DNA of 6,557 nt, taken from DASYAN01 sp036501345 (GTDB lineage Bacteria > Chloroflexota > Ktedonobacteria > Ktedonobacterales > Ktedonobacteraceae). The stretch is taken from positions 1 through 6,557 of the forward strand of contig DASYAN010000185.1 of assembly GCA_036501345.1 (NCBI GenBank). Direction: 5' to 3'. Under the pieces are notes generated by a model, which was not told the origin of the DNA, searched no databases, and saw only the letters and a program-made list of their open reading frames with translations. Made by a program: the position numbers and the translations under genes. Of this stretch, positions 1 through 6,119 are shown piece after piece. Positions within the stretch are counted from its first letter, which is position 1. Every line of letters begins with the position of its first letter.

Positions 1-920
1 GCGTTCGGATTGGTTAAAATGGCAAATGAAACCCAGTCGTCTACGAGCATTGGATTCTTTTGAGCCATGATCCATGCCAATGCCGGGGATACATCATGTA
101 TCTGGCTATCCTGGAAGCGAGACTGAACAGTAGCCAAAATCTTTTTTTCTAGTTGATAGGTCTTACTTATATTAGTCGTTCTCTTTGTGCTATCAGCTTG
201 ATAGGTGCTATTTGGGTTAGTCATATTCGCAGTGAGGGCGGCGAGACTGCAGTGGCCGCTGGTCAGCAACGCATTATAGGTTTTTTGTATTCCTGTGGTA
301 TGGATTAGTTCTTGGCTTGTCTCCTTGAGGAGTTCCGGGCCAACAAATGGCCATGTATCAGAGTAGAAGTAATTCAGGGAAATAGAAGTACACGTTGGGG
401 AGATCGCCTGATCGATAAAGATTTCGTTGTAATCCCACAGGGCTGGGAGAAAAGTTGAGTTATGTGGAATGCCTTTATTGATATTGCCACTACCGCTAAC
501 TAAAGCCTGCAAGTCTGGATTTGTTCTGATGGTGTTTACAAAATCTTGTGGTGTTTGAACACGTGTTAGTGTTTGGCTATCCATCAAGTAACCTTTCTGA
601 GCAAGAATATCCAGAGTCGCCTGAGCTGGCCAGAAGGTATAGCCGTTGGGAGAGTCCTGCATCAGGAGCGACGAGAAGCTATCGCCCATCTTTTGGCAAA
701 TTTGAGTATCTTGCTTGGCATTGCTGTCTTTAATCTTATTATAATAAAGTGGGCAAAAATCCTTAAAAGCTTGGCTTACCTTTAGCTGTGTTTGTGGCAT
801 CTGAGCATATGCTTGCAGAGGGATACCAAAGAACTCTGCGGCTATAGCGGAAAGGATGAGCAAAGTGATAGCTCTTTTAATAAGCAGGATGCCGCATTTG
901 CTAGAAAAAGAAGTGTTCAT
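1..920 (-). CDS. Secreted four-cysteine protein, paralog B (3' end outside window)
   Basis: I translated this frame by hand: it is open from ATG at 920 to the left edge (306 codons, no stop). The first 39 residues form a Sec signal peptide: basic start, hydrophobic stretch about 17-37, AxA-type cleavage site (QAYA) before Q40. The mature part has cysteines at 56, 75, 177 and 224, a 'FCPLYYN' block, 'GNINKGIP', 'FLPALWDYN', 'GPELLKETSQ', 'GHCSLA' and the end 'DDWVSFAI'. Each block has a counterpart in the neighbouring paralog A, with the first three cysteines at identical positions. Since A ends a few residues after the matching WVSFA block, the stop here is probably just beyond the window. 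The gene follows A by 48 bp on the same strand, and GGAG at 935-932 is the likely ribosome site, with a rather long 11-nt spacing. I do not recognise the family. An exported, disulfide-bonded protein is an inference; no catalytic motif is visible. Confidence 0.85.
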   Translation of the reverse strand, partial: MNTSFSSKCGILLIKRAITLLILSAIAAEFFGIPLQAYAQMPQTQLKVSQAFKDFCPLYYNKIKDSNAKQDTQICQKMGDSFSSLLMQDSPNGYTFWPAQATLDILAQKGYLMDSQTLTRVQTPQDFVNTIRTNPDLQALVSGSGNINKGIPHNSTFLPALWDYNEIFIDQAISPTCTSISLNYFYSDTWPFVGPELLKETSQELIHTTGIQKTYNALLTSGHCSLAALTANMTNPNSTYQADSTKRTTNISKTYQLEKKILATVQSRFQDSQIHDVSPALAWIMAQKNPMLVDDWVSFAILTNPN

Positions 921-968
921 AGTAATAGTTTCTCCAAGTTTGTTAGAAAAGAACTTCAATCCATTGGC

Positions 969-1859
969 TTAATTAGGAAAGTTGTTAATGGCAAATGAAA
1001 CCCATTCGTCTACTTCTGTAGGATCATTTTTGGATTTGCTGATAGCCCAGTTCAGCCCGCTTAGTATGCTATTGAGATTTGATGGGTTTGCCTGCTGGAA
1101 ATGATGCCGAACTGTGATCAGCATCTGCTTTTCCATCTTATAGGCATTAGTGGCACTGGACACCCCATACTGGTTTTGAATGAGGGTTGCGAAACTGCAA
1201 TCGCCGTCGGGGATCAATCCACCATAGATTTGATTTTCTGTTGCACCTAGCTTTTGACTTGCAACCTTGAGGAGCTGTGGGCCAACCGATGACCATATAC
1301 TAGAGTGCGAAAGGCTTGGGGGATTGGTGCATGCTGAGGAAATGTCTAGGCTGTTGAAAGTATCATCTTTGGTGTTGTAACCCCATAGGGTGGGCAGAAA
1401 CTGGTTATCTTTTGGAATACCTAGATTGCTATTGCCTTTTCCACCAATTAAAGCCTTAAGATCTGAATCTGTGATAGAGTTTGCAAATTCGTGTGATGTG
1501 GTAATAGATCCATTGCCCTGATTATCCGTCAATTCTTGGTGCTGTGCAAGATAGTCCAATGATCTTGTTGGCCATTGTCCTGGGTCTTGGGCCTCGTCCT
1601 TGAGGAGCGAAGCAAAAGCTGAACTTTCTCCCATACAAGCTGTAACGTCTGAGGCGGCTTCGCTGTCATTTCCATCGTTGTAGTAAAAAGTACAAAATTT
1701 GTTAAATGCATCCATGCGTGAACTTTGTGTTGACGACCAAGCAAATGCGCTCAAGGTGGGACCGATCAAAAATCCTGCGGCTAGAGCGGAAAGGATGAGC
1801 AGATTAATAGCTCCTCTAATAACCAATAAGCAGCATTTGTTAGTAAAAGAAGTGTTCAT
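969..1859 (-). CDS. Secreted four-cysteine protein, paralog A
   Basis: This is a 296-residue protein of unknown function. Residues 1-40 form a Sec signal peptide (KCC near the start, hydrophobic core about 18-38, cleavage after AFA at 40). The mature chain is polar and has exactly four cysteines, at 56 (FCTFYY), 75 (VTACMG), 177 (SSACTN) and 221 (GDCSFA), all conserved in the tandem paralog downstream, which suggests two disulfides in an extracytoplasmic fold. Other shared blocks are 'NLGIP' and 'FLPTLWGYN' (about 145-161), 'GPQLLKVASQ' (193-202) and 'DEWVSFAINN' near the C terminus. The start fits the signal peptide and GGAG at 1874-1871, 11 nt upstream. It is the first gene of a probable two-gene unit with paralog B, divergent from the C39-like peptidase gene. 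I see no enzyme motif, lipobox, LPXTG or later membrane segment. It is probably lineage-specific. Confidence 0.85.
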   Translation of the reverse strand: MNTSFTNKCCLLVIRGAINLLILSALAAGFLIGPTLSAFAWSSTQSSRMDAFNKFCTFYYNDGNDSEAASDVTACMGESSAFASLLKDEAQDPGQWPTRSLDYLAQHQELTDNQGNGSITTSHEFANSITDSDLKALIGGKGNSNLGIPKDNQFLPTLWGYNTKDDTFNSLDISSACTNPPSLSHSSIWSSVGPQLLKVASQKLGATENQIYGGLIPDGDCSFATLIQNQYGVSSATNAYKMEKQMLITVRHHFQQANPSNLNSILSGLNWAISKSKNDPTEVDEWVSFAINNFPN

Positions 1860-1934
1860 AGTAATAGTTTCTCCATGCTTGTTAATAAAAAAGTGTTTAT
1901 CGTAAAAACCCCTCTTCGATCATCCCACATAGGT

Positions 1935-1990
1935 AGTATTATCCAATTGTCAGAAATCAACGGTTTTGATTGGTAATACTTCCCAATCAA
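1935..1990. promoter_or_regulatory. Overlapping inverted repeats sharing one arm upstream of the secreted-protein genes
   Basis: Two inverted repeats share an arm. The first pairs AGTATTA(T)CCAAT (1935-1947) with ATTGGTAATACT (1969-1980), 12 bp with one bulged T. The second pairs TTGATTGG (1966-1973) with CCAATCAA (1983-1990), 8 bp perfect around a 9-nt loop. A third short match, AATCAA/TTGATT, lies inside the first. The repeats lie 76-131 bp upstream of the ATG at 1859. They could be an operator with repeated CCAAT/ATTGG half-sites, or alternative RNA hairpins in a leader. The pairing is directly visible; a role is inference. Confidence 0.35.
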
Positions 1991-2271
1991 TTGTTTTGCA
2001 TATTTCTTAATAGAAGCTTCCCTATTTATTCTGGGTAGGCTCCTACATGAGTGGCTAGCTCGAAAGTTCTTCCACATTGATCTTATGTCCAAAGTATACC
2101 TAATGGCACAGATTTTTACCAGGACATTTGCAGACAAGTAGAAGACAGTGTGAAGACAACTTTTTCTAGAACTACTCTATTTAGTATTGGTACGATGGCC
2201 CAGTGGGTTTGATGTGGGTGGGTGAAGAAGCGAAGGTCAGCAACTTATGGAAAGAATATGGTATAGTTTAA

Positions 2272-2289
2272 TCGATGGTTATCTATCGA
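2272..2289. repeat. Short inverted repeat upstream of the C39-like gene
   Basis: TCGAT (2272-2276) is inverted as ATCGA (2285-2289) around an 8-nt spacer, 64 bp upstream of the peptidase start. Its size would suit a regulator half-site pair, but a 5-bp arm can arise by chance in a region this AT-rich. No function is claimed. Confidence 0.2.
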
Positions 2290-2353
2290 AAAATGTAGCA
2301 AGTTGTTCTATCTGATATCAAAAGTCAAGCCAAATTGGTATTAGGAGCCTTGA

Positions 2354-3424
2354 ATGTCCATACCCTTTATTCCTCTAACCCTCCTTTTCATCGTTGCCCT
2401 CACAGTCATGCTAGTGGGATTGCGTCTCTCGTCAAGGACTCTTACTGCCGATCGGCGTGAAATAGAAGATACCTCTTATCGCCGTGGCACACGCCAAGGA
2501 CGTCCCTCTAGAAATGTATCTACATACGACACTACCAATACATGTCATCTCCCTTTGAAGCAAGTTGAGAGTTACGCAGGATCAAGAGACTACAAGAATC
2601 CTGGAAAGGTTGGGGGCATACTTGCTAGGAACAAATTTGTCTCCGAAACATGCACTATTTTAAGGGATTTGATGATAGGTACCCGTCGAGAGCTGATAAG
2701 TAGCCAATCAAAAGGTAAATATACGTATGTGACTAGTCGAAGGAGCTTCTATGGCTGGTTCCTATTTTTTCTTACCTGTGGACTTGTTTTTAGCGGCAGC
2801 GTAGTATTTCTTTATAGAGAATTAAACTCTATTTCGTCGAATCCCTTATTCATGCTTCAATACCAGTCAGCAGCCAATAGTACCCCGACTGCTGCACATA
2901 TTCAGATCCCTCAGGGAGTTTCGGGGGCCTCGAAAGTGCTCAAACGTCTGGCACAGATGGATGCTAGTCAGTATACCTCTGAGCAGCAGTATGATACGTG
3001 GGCTCCTTCTGCCTGTTCTACGACAGCTATGACCGAGGTGATTAATGCATATGGCCATAACTATCATATTAGCGACATTCTGCAGGCTGAAATTGGTCAA
3101 TCCGCCATCTCGCCTGAGTTGGGTTTGCTGAAGCTGGAGGGAATTGATCATACCGTTGCACAATTTGGCTTTGGCACGGCTCAACTGAGTCGGGCTCCGC
3201 TGGATAGTATCATCTCAGTAGCAAATAGTGGCTGGCCGATTATTGTCGATTTCCCACCAAGTGGGGATTGGCCAACAGGCCATTTTCTCGTGGTTATCGG
3301 AGGTGATAGTAGTACCGTGTTACTAGCTGATTCTAGCTCATCTAATTTTACTTCTATGTCTCGTCAGCAATTTTCGCGGGATTGGGGTGGCTACGCGGTT
3401 GTTGTGATGCCAAAGGGGCAATAA
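2354..3424 (+). CDS. Membrane-anchored C39-like cysteine peptidase domain protein
   Basis: The 356-residue protein has two hydrophobic segments, about 4-23 and 133-154, separated by a basic, Ser/Arg-rich linker. A C-terminal papain-fold domain spans about 205-353. That domain matches the C39-like (Peptidase_C39_2) pattern: catalytic Cys221 in 'APSACSTTAM', with glutamines just upstream (Q211, Q212) as oxyanion candidates; His310 in 'TGHFLVVIGGD'; and Asp326 in 'LLADSSS', completing the Cys-His-Asp triad. The two-pass topology predicts that N terminus and catalytic domain lie on the same side, or, if the first segment is a cleaved signal, a single-pass anchor. AGGAG at 2343-2347, 6 nt before ATG, supports the start. 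There is no ABC transporter domain, so this is not a classical bacteriocin exporter peptidase. It is divergent from the secreted four-cysteine proteins, which could be substrates, but nothing in the sequence proves it. From memory, similar domains are common in Ktedonobacteria. Confidence 0.85.
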   Translation: MSIPFIPLTLLFIVALTVMLVGLRLSSRTLTADRREIEDTSYRRGTRQGRPSRNVSTYDTTNTCHLPLKQVESYAGSRDYKNPGKVGGILARNKFVSETCTILRDLMIGTRRELISSQSKGKYTYVTSRRSFYGWFLFFLTCGLVFSGSVVFLYRELNSISSNPLFMLQYQSAANSTPTAAHIQIPQGVSGASKVLKRLAQMDASQYTSEQQYDTWAPSACSTTAMTEVINAYGHNYHISDILQAEIGQSAISPELGLLKLEGIDHTVAQFGFGTAQLSRAPLDSIISVANSGWPIIVDFPPSGDWPTGHFLVVIGGDSSTVLLADSSSSNFTSMSRQQFSRDWGGYAVVVMPKGQ

Positions 3425-3440
3425 AAGTGGCTAATGAAGG

Positions 3441-4217
3441 CTAATGTTCCGGTGAGCGAAGGAAGTCTACGGAAAGAAGGACCTGCTCGAAGACATTAAT
3501 AACCTCTGCAGGGTTGATAGGACGTTCCACGAGAGTGTCCAATCCCACTGCTCGTTCCTGTAGCCCTGTACGTAATAGTATCTGTTCCTCTTCGGTGTGC
3601 CCTAACAGATATGCCAACAGTGTTGTATCCCAGTGAAGTACAATCCCTGCCTGTAGCAATGTACCAACTCGGCGGCGAATCATGTCAAAGCCGACCACTT
3701 TGCGCTGTCCAACAACGACTTCATAGGCAGAAAGCGAACCATAGCAAGCTCGGTACATCAGCAACTCATAGGCACACGACTCCGGCTCTTTGCGCAATGC
3801 ACGCTGAGCGTGTGCTTCTGCAGATGATACACTACGCGCCTGAACGCCGAATTGGCGCAGTGCTATTATCCATGCCTCGCCAAACCAGCGATAGGATTCG
3901 ACAATGTCTGAGTGAATAAGCGGGTGTCCTGCTGGCAGGATTACGTCCAGGCTTAGCAAGTGGGGTCCAACCAGGACAGCAGTACCACCAGCTCGCCGAT
4001 GATAGATGGGTAGGACCGGACTGACCAGTGCTGCAGGATTCAAAACGCTGTGTTTTTGAGAAAATCCCAACACTAGCCCAGTCGGATCTGCTATCGACCA
4101 GTATACAATTGGTCGATCGTCCGGCTGAATACTGTTTAACAAGCGCTCGCTTTGCTCAATATGTTGCTGCTGATCAGCAATGGTGAGTGGATAAATGTGC
4201 CAATTAGATATTAACAT
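3441..4217 (-). CDS. Lipoate-protein ligase / octanoyltransferase family (BPL_LplA_LipB fold)
   Basis: The 258-residue protein fits the LplA/LipM/biotin-ligase superfamily, which attaches octanoyl or lipoyl groups to the lysine of E2 and GcvH lipoyl domains in the cytoplasm. Visible motifs are the substrate-binding 'RRAGGTAV' at 74-81 (family RRxGGG), 'SLDVILP' at 89-95, and 'YEVVVGQRKVVGF' at 165-177 with the expected catalytic-site lysine K173. After it, 'RRRVGTLLQAGIVLHWD' matches the usual R-x-G-x-(L)LQ-G-(S/I) strand. The usual Gln of the 'GSAQ' segment appears as FDM here. Cys158 in 'RACYGSLSAYEV' lies where LipM-type octanoyltransferases have their catalytic cysteine, so LipM, LipL and LplA activities cannot be told apart by eye. 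The start ATG lies 20 nt after the dgkA stop; GGAG at 4237-4234 abuts that stop and lies 16 nt from ATG, rather far. It is last in the minus-strand cluster, and the convergent peptidase gene ends 16 bp away with no clear terminator between. Confidence 0.8.
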   Translation of the reverse strand: MLISNWHIYPLTIADQQQHIEQSERLLNSIQPDDRPIVYWSIADPTGLVLGFSQKHSVLNPAALVSPVLPIYHRRAGGTAVLVGPHLLSLDVILPAGHPLIHSDIVESYRWFGEAWIIALRQFGVQARSVSSAEAHAQRALRKEPESCAYELLMYRACYGSLSAYEVVVGQRKVVGFDMIRRRVGTLLQAGIVLHWDTTLLAYLLGHTEEEQILLRTGLQERAVGLDTLVERPINPAEVINVFEQVLLSVDFLRSPEH

Positions 4218-4237
4218 GGATCTTAGAGCTTTTCTCC

Positions 4238-4636
4238 TTAAAAGAATTTAAGTAGATGGGGAAGGAAAATAAACAGCCCAATAATGATGGACAAAATGGC
4301 GTTTGCCAATACAGCGCCAGCCGCAACATCTTTCGCAATTTTTGCTAGAGGATGATACTCTGGTGAGGCAAGATCAACGCATAACTCTGCTACGGTATTA
4401 AGCATCTCTGTGGTAAATACGCCTGTAATGGCCACAAAAACGATGGCGAATTCTAGTGCTGAGATGTGTAAGATAATGCCCATAATAATTGCTAGTGTTG
4501 CGATGAAGATATGAATGCGGGCGTGACGCTGAGTACAAAGCGTATACCAGAGCCCATGAAAAGCATAACCGAAGCCAGCAATAAATTTTGCCCACTTGCT
4601 TTTTTGTGAGTGCTGGGGCAATGGTGACCAGTTCAT
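4238..4636 (-). CDS. dgkA: Diacylglycerol kinase / undecaprenol kinase, integral membrane
   Basis: The protein has 132 residues from MNW. It belongs to the small DgkA family, which phosphorylates diacylglycerol or, in Gram-positive-type bacteria, undecaprenol at the membrane. The N-terminal 'FGYAFHGLWYTLCTQRHARIH' block (about 22-42) is the amphipathic entry segment. Three hydrophobic segments follow, about 43-58, 61-76 and 106-126. The signature 'TEMLNTVAELCVDL' (76-89), with its acidic residues, and 'KIAKDVAAGAVL' (99-110) carry the catalytic and Mg-ATP residues of the family. Length is typical. ybeY-dgkA adjacency is common in bacteria, so the IsrB element has split an old gene pair. I choose ATG 4636 because the longer frame from 4672 starts inside the element's terminal hairpin and adds only element-derived residues. 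There is no clear Shine-Dalgarno before 4636; the start overlaps the isrB stop as TGATG, which suggests translational coupling. Confidence 0.88.
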   Translation of the reverse strand: MNWSPLPQHSQKSKWAKFIAGFGYAFHGLWYTLCTQRHARIHIFIATLAIIMGIILHISALEFAIVFVAITGVFTTEMLNTVAELCVDLASPEYHPLAKIAKDVAAGAVLANAILSIIIGLFIFLPHLLKFF

Positions 4637-5787
4637 CAAACTCGACCTGTGGATACCCCTGCTTTCAAGCATGGGGAGGAAACAGGTCTTCCTTTCTTGG
4701 GGCTTGCCGTGCCACCTTCAGGTGGGGCACAGGGTAACCCTTTGCCTTTTGACTTCTTTTGCTCTTTTGTGACCAACCAAGAGCGGAAAGCTACCCAGGT
4801 CAAGACTCGACAATCCTTGACCTTTGCTCCCTGTGTCAGCCGCTTGTTGGTTCGATAGGCATGCAAGCTGATCGTATTGCGCTTGCGGTCAAATCCACCT
4901 ACCGTAGACAATCCGTATCTGGGATGCCTGACAACCGTTCCTCTCTTGAGTCCAAGGCTGCGGGTCGTGCCATACGGCTTTCTTTCACCCCCCTTGGATG
5001 CTTGCAAACGATGGATCTGACGCCTGTGGAGCTGAGCACCAACGACGTACCACAAGCGGGTACAGCTTGGTTGAGAAGCACCGCTGACCGATGCTGCCAT
5101 GGCCCAGCCATCAACGGCGTGTGAGTCAAAAGACTGCTTGGATTTGCTCTTGGTTTTCTTGAGCCCATACTTATCTCGTAACTCTTTGGTCTGGTATCCC
5201 TGACAGAGATGAACGTTTAGTCCCATCTCGACGAAAAGCCTAGAAAGATGTTCTTTGCCTACTTGAATTGGGCTAAACGATCCGTTCCACTTGCTCCCTT
5301 TGCCTTTCTGTGTTTGGGCACACACGTCCTCTAGCACCACATCAGTGAGTGGCAGGATCGATTTCAGGTGAGCAATGACCCGCGCTTTGGCTTCCCATCG
5401 ACTCCGGGTAGAAGGTGGTATCCGCTTTGGGTGTGAGAGTCGATTGTCAAACCGTTTGGGTCTACGCCATTTGCGGTATCTTCTTGCTCGTCGCATGGTC
5501 CGACGGGTCTGGACCACATCTTTCACATGATGAGGCGCTTCCACCATGAGACTGAGCACCGTCTCTTTGGTACCAACAACGCTATAGCCCTCAAACTTGC
5601 TTCCAGGATCGACACCAGCTACCAAGGGCTGGTTGTTCGGTTCCTGCTCGTAGCAGAGCTGCACATAGAACAGCCCTAACTTGTTTCGCTTTGGTTTTGC
5701 TTTGCCACTCTTGAATAAGTGGCGTGCTTTGGCAGGCTTACATGGCATCAGTGCCACCCCACGTGTATCAACGACTGGTAAACGCAT
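4636..5787 (-). CDS. isrB: IsrB: HNH-less IscB-family RNA-guided nickase
   Basis: The 383-residue protein has the IsrB order of parts. A PLMP/RRXRR domain opens it ('VALMPCKPAKARHL', about 11-24). RuvC-I follows with Asp60 in 'AGVDPGSKFEGYSVV', then an Arg-rich bridge helix at about 95-112, RuvC-II with Glu153 in 'DVVLEDV', and RuvC-III with His223 and Asp226 in 'FDSHAVDGW'. Only about 70 residues separate RuvC-II from RuvC-III and they contain 'SFSPIQVGKEHLSR' and 'GYQTKELRDKYGLKKT', so there is no room for HNH. The C-terminal part, 'HRRQIHRLQASKGGERKPYG' to 'NKRLTQGAK', matches the conserved target-interacting region of this family. From family knowledge, IsrB with its omega RNA nicks the non-target strand. 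The start is set at ATG 5787 by a strong AGGAGG (5801-5796), 8 nt away. The last 40 or so residues are translated from the element's right end, and the frame stops in the dgkA start. No tnpA is nearby. Confidence 0.9.
   Translation of the reverse strand: MRLPVVDTRGVALMPCKPAKARHLFKSGKAKPKRNKLGLFYVQLCYEQEPNNQPLVAGVDPGSKFEGYSVVGTKETVLSLMVEAPHHVKDVVQTRRTMRRARRYRKWRRPKRFDNRLSHPKRIPPSTRSRWEAKARVIAHLKSILPLTDVVLEDVCAQTQKGKGSKWNGSFSPIQVGKEHLSRLFVEMGLNVHLCQGYQTKELRDKYGLKKTKSKSKQSFDSHAVDGWAMAASVSGASQPSCTRLWYVVGAQLHRRQIHRLQASKGGERKPYGTTRSLGLKRGTVVRHPRYGLSTVGGFDRKRNTISLHAYRTNKRLTQGAKVKDCRVLTWVAFRSWLVTKEQKKSKGKGLPCAPPEGGTASPKKGRPVSSPCLKAGVSTGRV
4656..4676 (-). repeat. Right-end terminal hairpin of the element
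   Basis: Read on the minus strand: CCCC, unpaired A, TGCT, loop TGAA, AGCA, GGGG. This is an 8-bp stem with one bulged A, the layout of IS200/IS605 end hairpins. It lies inside the isrB reading frame and is translated as part of SSPCLKAG. A second imperfect hairpin (GTG, CC bulge, CCACC, loop TGAA, GGTGG, CAC) lies inward at 4709-4730. Confidence 0.8.
4709..4730 (-). repeat. Subterminal hairpin inside the right end
   Basis: On the minus strand, CCACC pairs with GGTGG around loop TGAA, extended by GTG/CAC beyond a two-base CC bulge. It has no following U-run, so it is not an obvious intrinsic terminator. It is within the isrB frame. It may help fold the right end as single-stranded DNA, or simply reflect constraint on the 3' end of isrB. 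Confidence 0.45.
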
Positions 5788-5795
5788 CGGGAAAT

Positions 5796-5828
5796 CCTCC
5801 TCGAGAGACAAAGGCCTTTTTAGGAGAA
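5796..5828 (-). promoter_or_regulatory. isrB ribosome-binding site with upstream complementary segment
   Basis: AGGAGG (5801-5796) lies 8 nt before ATG 5787 and decides the isrB start over the in-frame ATG at 5811. Just upstream, UUCUCCU (5828-5822) can pair with AGGAGGA (5801-5795), 7 bp including one G-U, around a 20-nt loop that contains the palindrome AAAGGCCTTT (5819-5810). The 3' part of the omega RNA could thus hide the ribosome site. The complementarity is visible; the regulation is inferred. Confidence 0.5.
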
Positions 5829-6098
5829 AGACCCAGAAAACTCTTGCTCAATTGTGAGCCACCGTGTCAAAGCATGGGTGATATGACCCTTCGCGATGGC
5901 AATACAGGCATAGGGACGATCCCATCTGCTTCGGCGTGGCAGGCAGTGGTACAAGTTAGGGTGGCGCTTGTACATGCTTTCGCTACTTCCACTAGCACGT
6001 GAGCCTGTGGTTTGGCTATTTCTTAGCCCGTATCGCTGCTGCTCTCGTGATAAGAGCCCGCTAGACAGAAACTTACGTTGAGCTAGCCGTTTCTCAAG

Positions 6099-6119
6099 CC
6101 CCTGGATTTCTCCATGGGG
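6099..6119 (-). repeat. Left-end terminal hairpin of the element
   Basis: Read on the minus strand: CCCC, unpaired A, TGGA, loop GAAA, TCCA, GGGG. Size, outer stem, bulge position and tetraloop match the right-end hairpin, while the inner 4-bp stem differs, so structure rather than sequence is kept. It also forms the first stem of the omega RNA scaffold. Confidence 0.8.

Larger units (their letters stand above)
1860..2353. other. Divergent intergenic region
   Basis: About 490 bp lie between the minus-strand secreted gene and the plus-strand peptidase gene. The half next to the secreted gene carries overlapping inverted repeats, listed separately. The rest holds a short inverted repeat near the peptidase gene and a small direct repeat of GAAGACA around 2140-2155. 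I found no tRNA, no convincing -35/-10 pair on either strand (GATAAT at 1943-1938 minus and TATAGT at 2262-2267 plus lack good partners) and no convincing ORF. Promoters for both directions must lie here, but I cannot place them. Confidence 0.5.

Noticed and set aside
1..920. Pseudogene or decayed copy of paralog A
   Set aside because: Hand translation gave no stop or frameshift over 306 codons, with signal peptide and cysteines kept.
1856..2137. A 93-codon minus-strand frame ending at the start of secreted paralog A (ATGA overlap)
   Set aside because: Its last codons are simply the ribosome-site region of paralog A, the composition is not protein-like, no ribosome site precedes it, and it runs through the inverted repeats. 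It is more likely untranslated leader.
2867..3184. A 105-codon minus-strand frame inside the peptidase gene
   Set aside because: Shadow of the C39-like coding frame, with no motif of its own.
3405..3445. Bidirectional terminator between the convergent genes
   Set aside because: Only a 4-bp TGCC/GGCA stem is visible, with no proper U-run in either direction.
4636..4672. Longer dgkA start at 4672 adding MLESRGIHRSSL
   Set aside because: That ATG lies in the element's terminal hairpin and the extra residues are element-derived. The preceding bases are CCTCCCC, which is not a ribosome site.
4759..5124. A 121-codon plus-strand frame
   Set aside because: It is antisense to isrB, whose motifs are unmistakable. 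No ribosome site or recognisable domain.
4636..5787. Full IscB or Cas9-like nuclease, or TnpB
   Set aside because: There is no HNH between RuvC-II and RuvC-III, and the PLMP domain, bridge helix and upstream RNA are not TnpB features.
5788..5811. Longer isrB start at 5811
   Set aside because: The strong AGGAGG lies downstream of that codon, 8 nt before ATG 5787, and the family N terminus (LPVVDTRG) begins right after 5787.
5724..6002. A 92-codon plus-strand frame over the omega RNA region
   Set aside because: It overlaps the isrB start and lies antisense to strongly paired RNA stems; no domain is visible.
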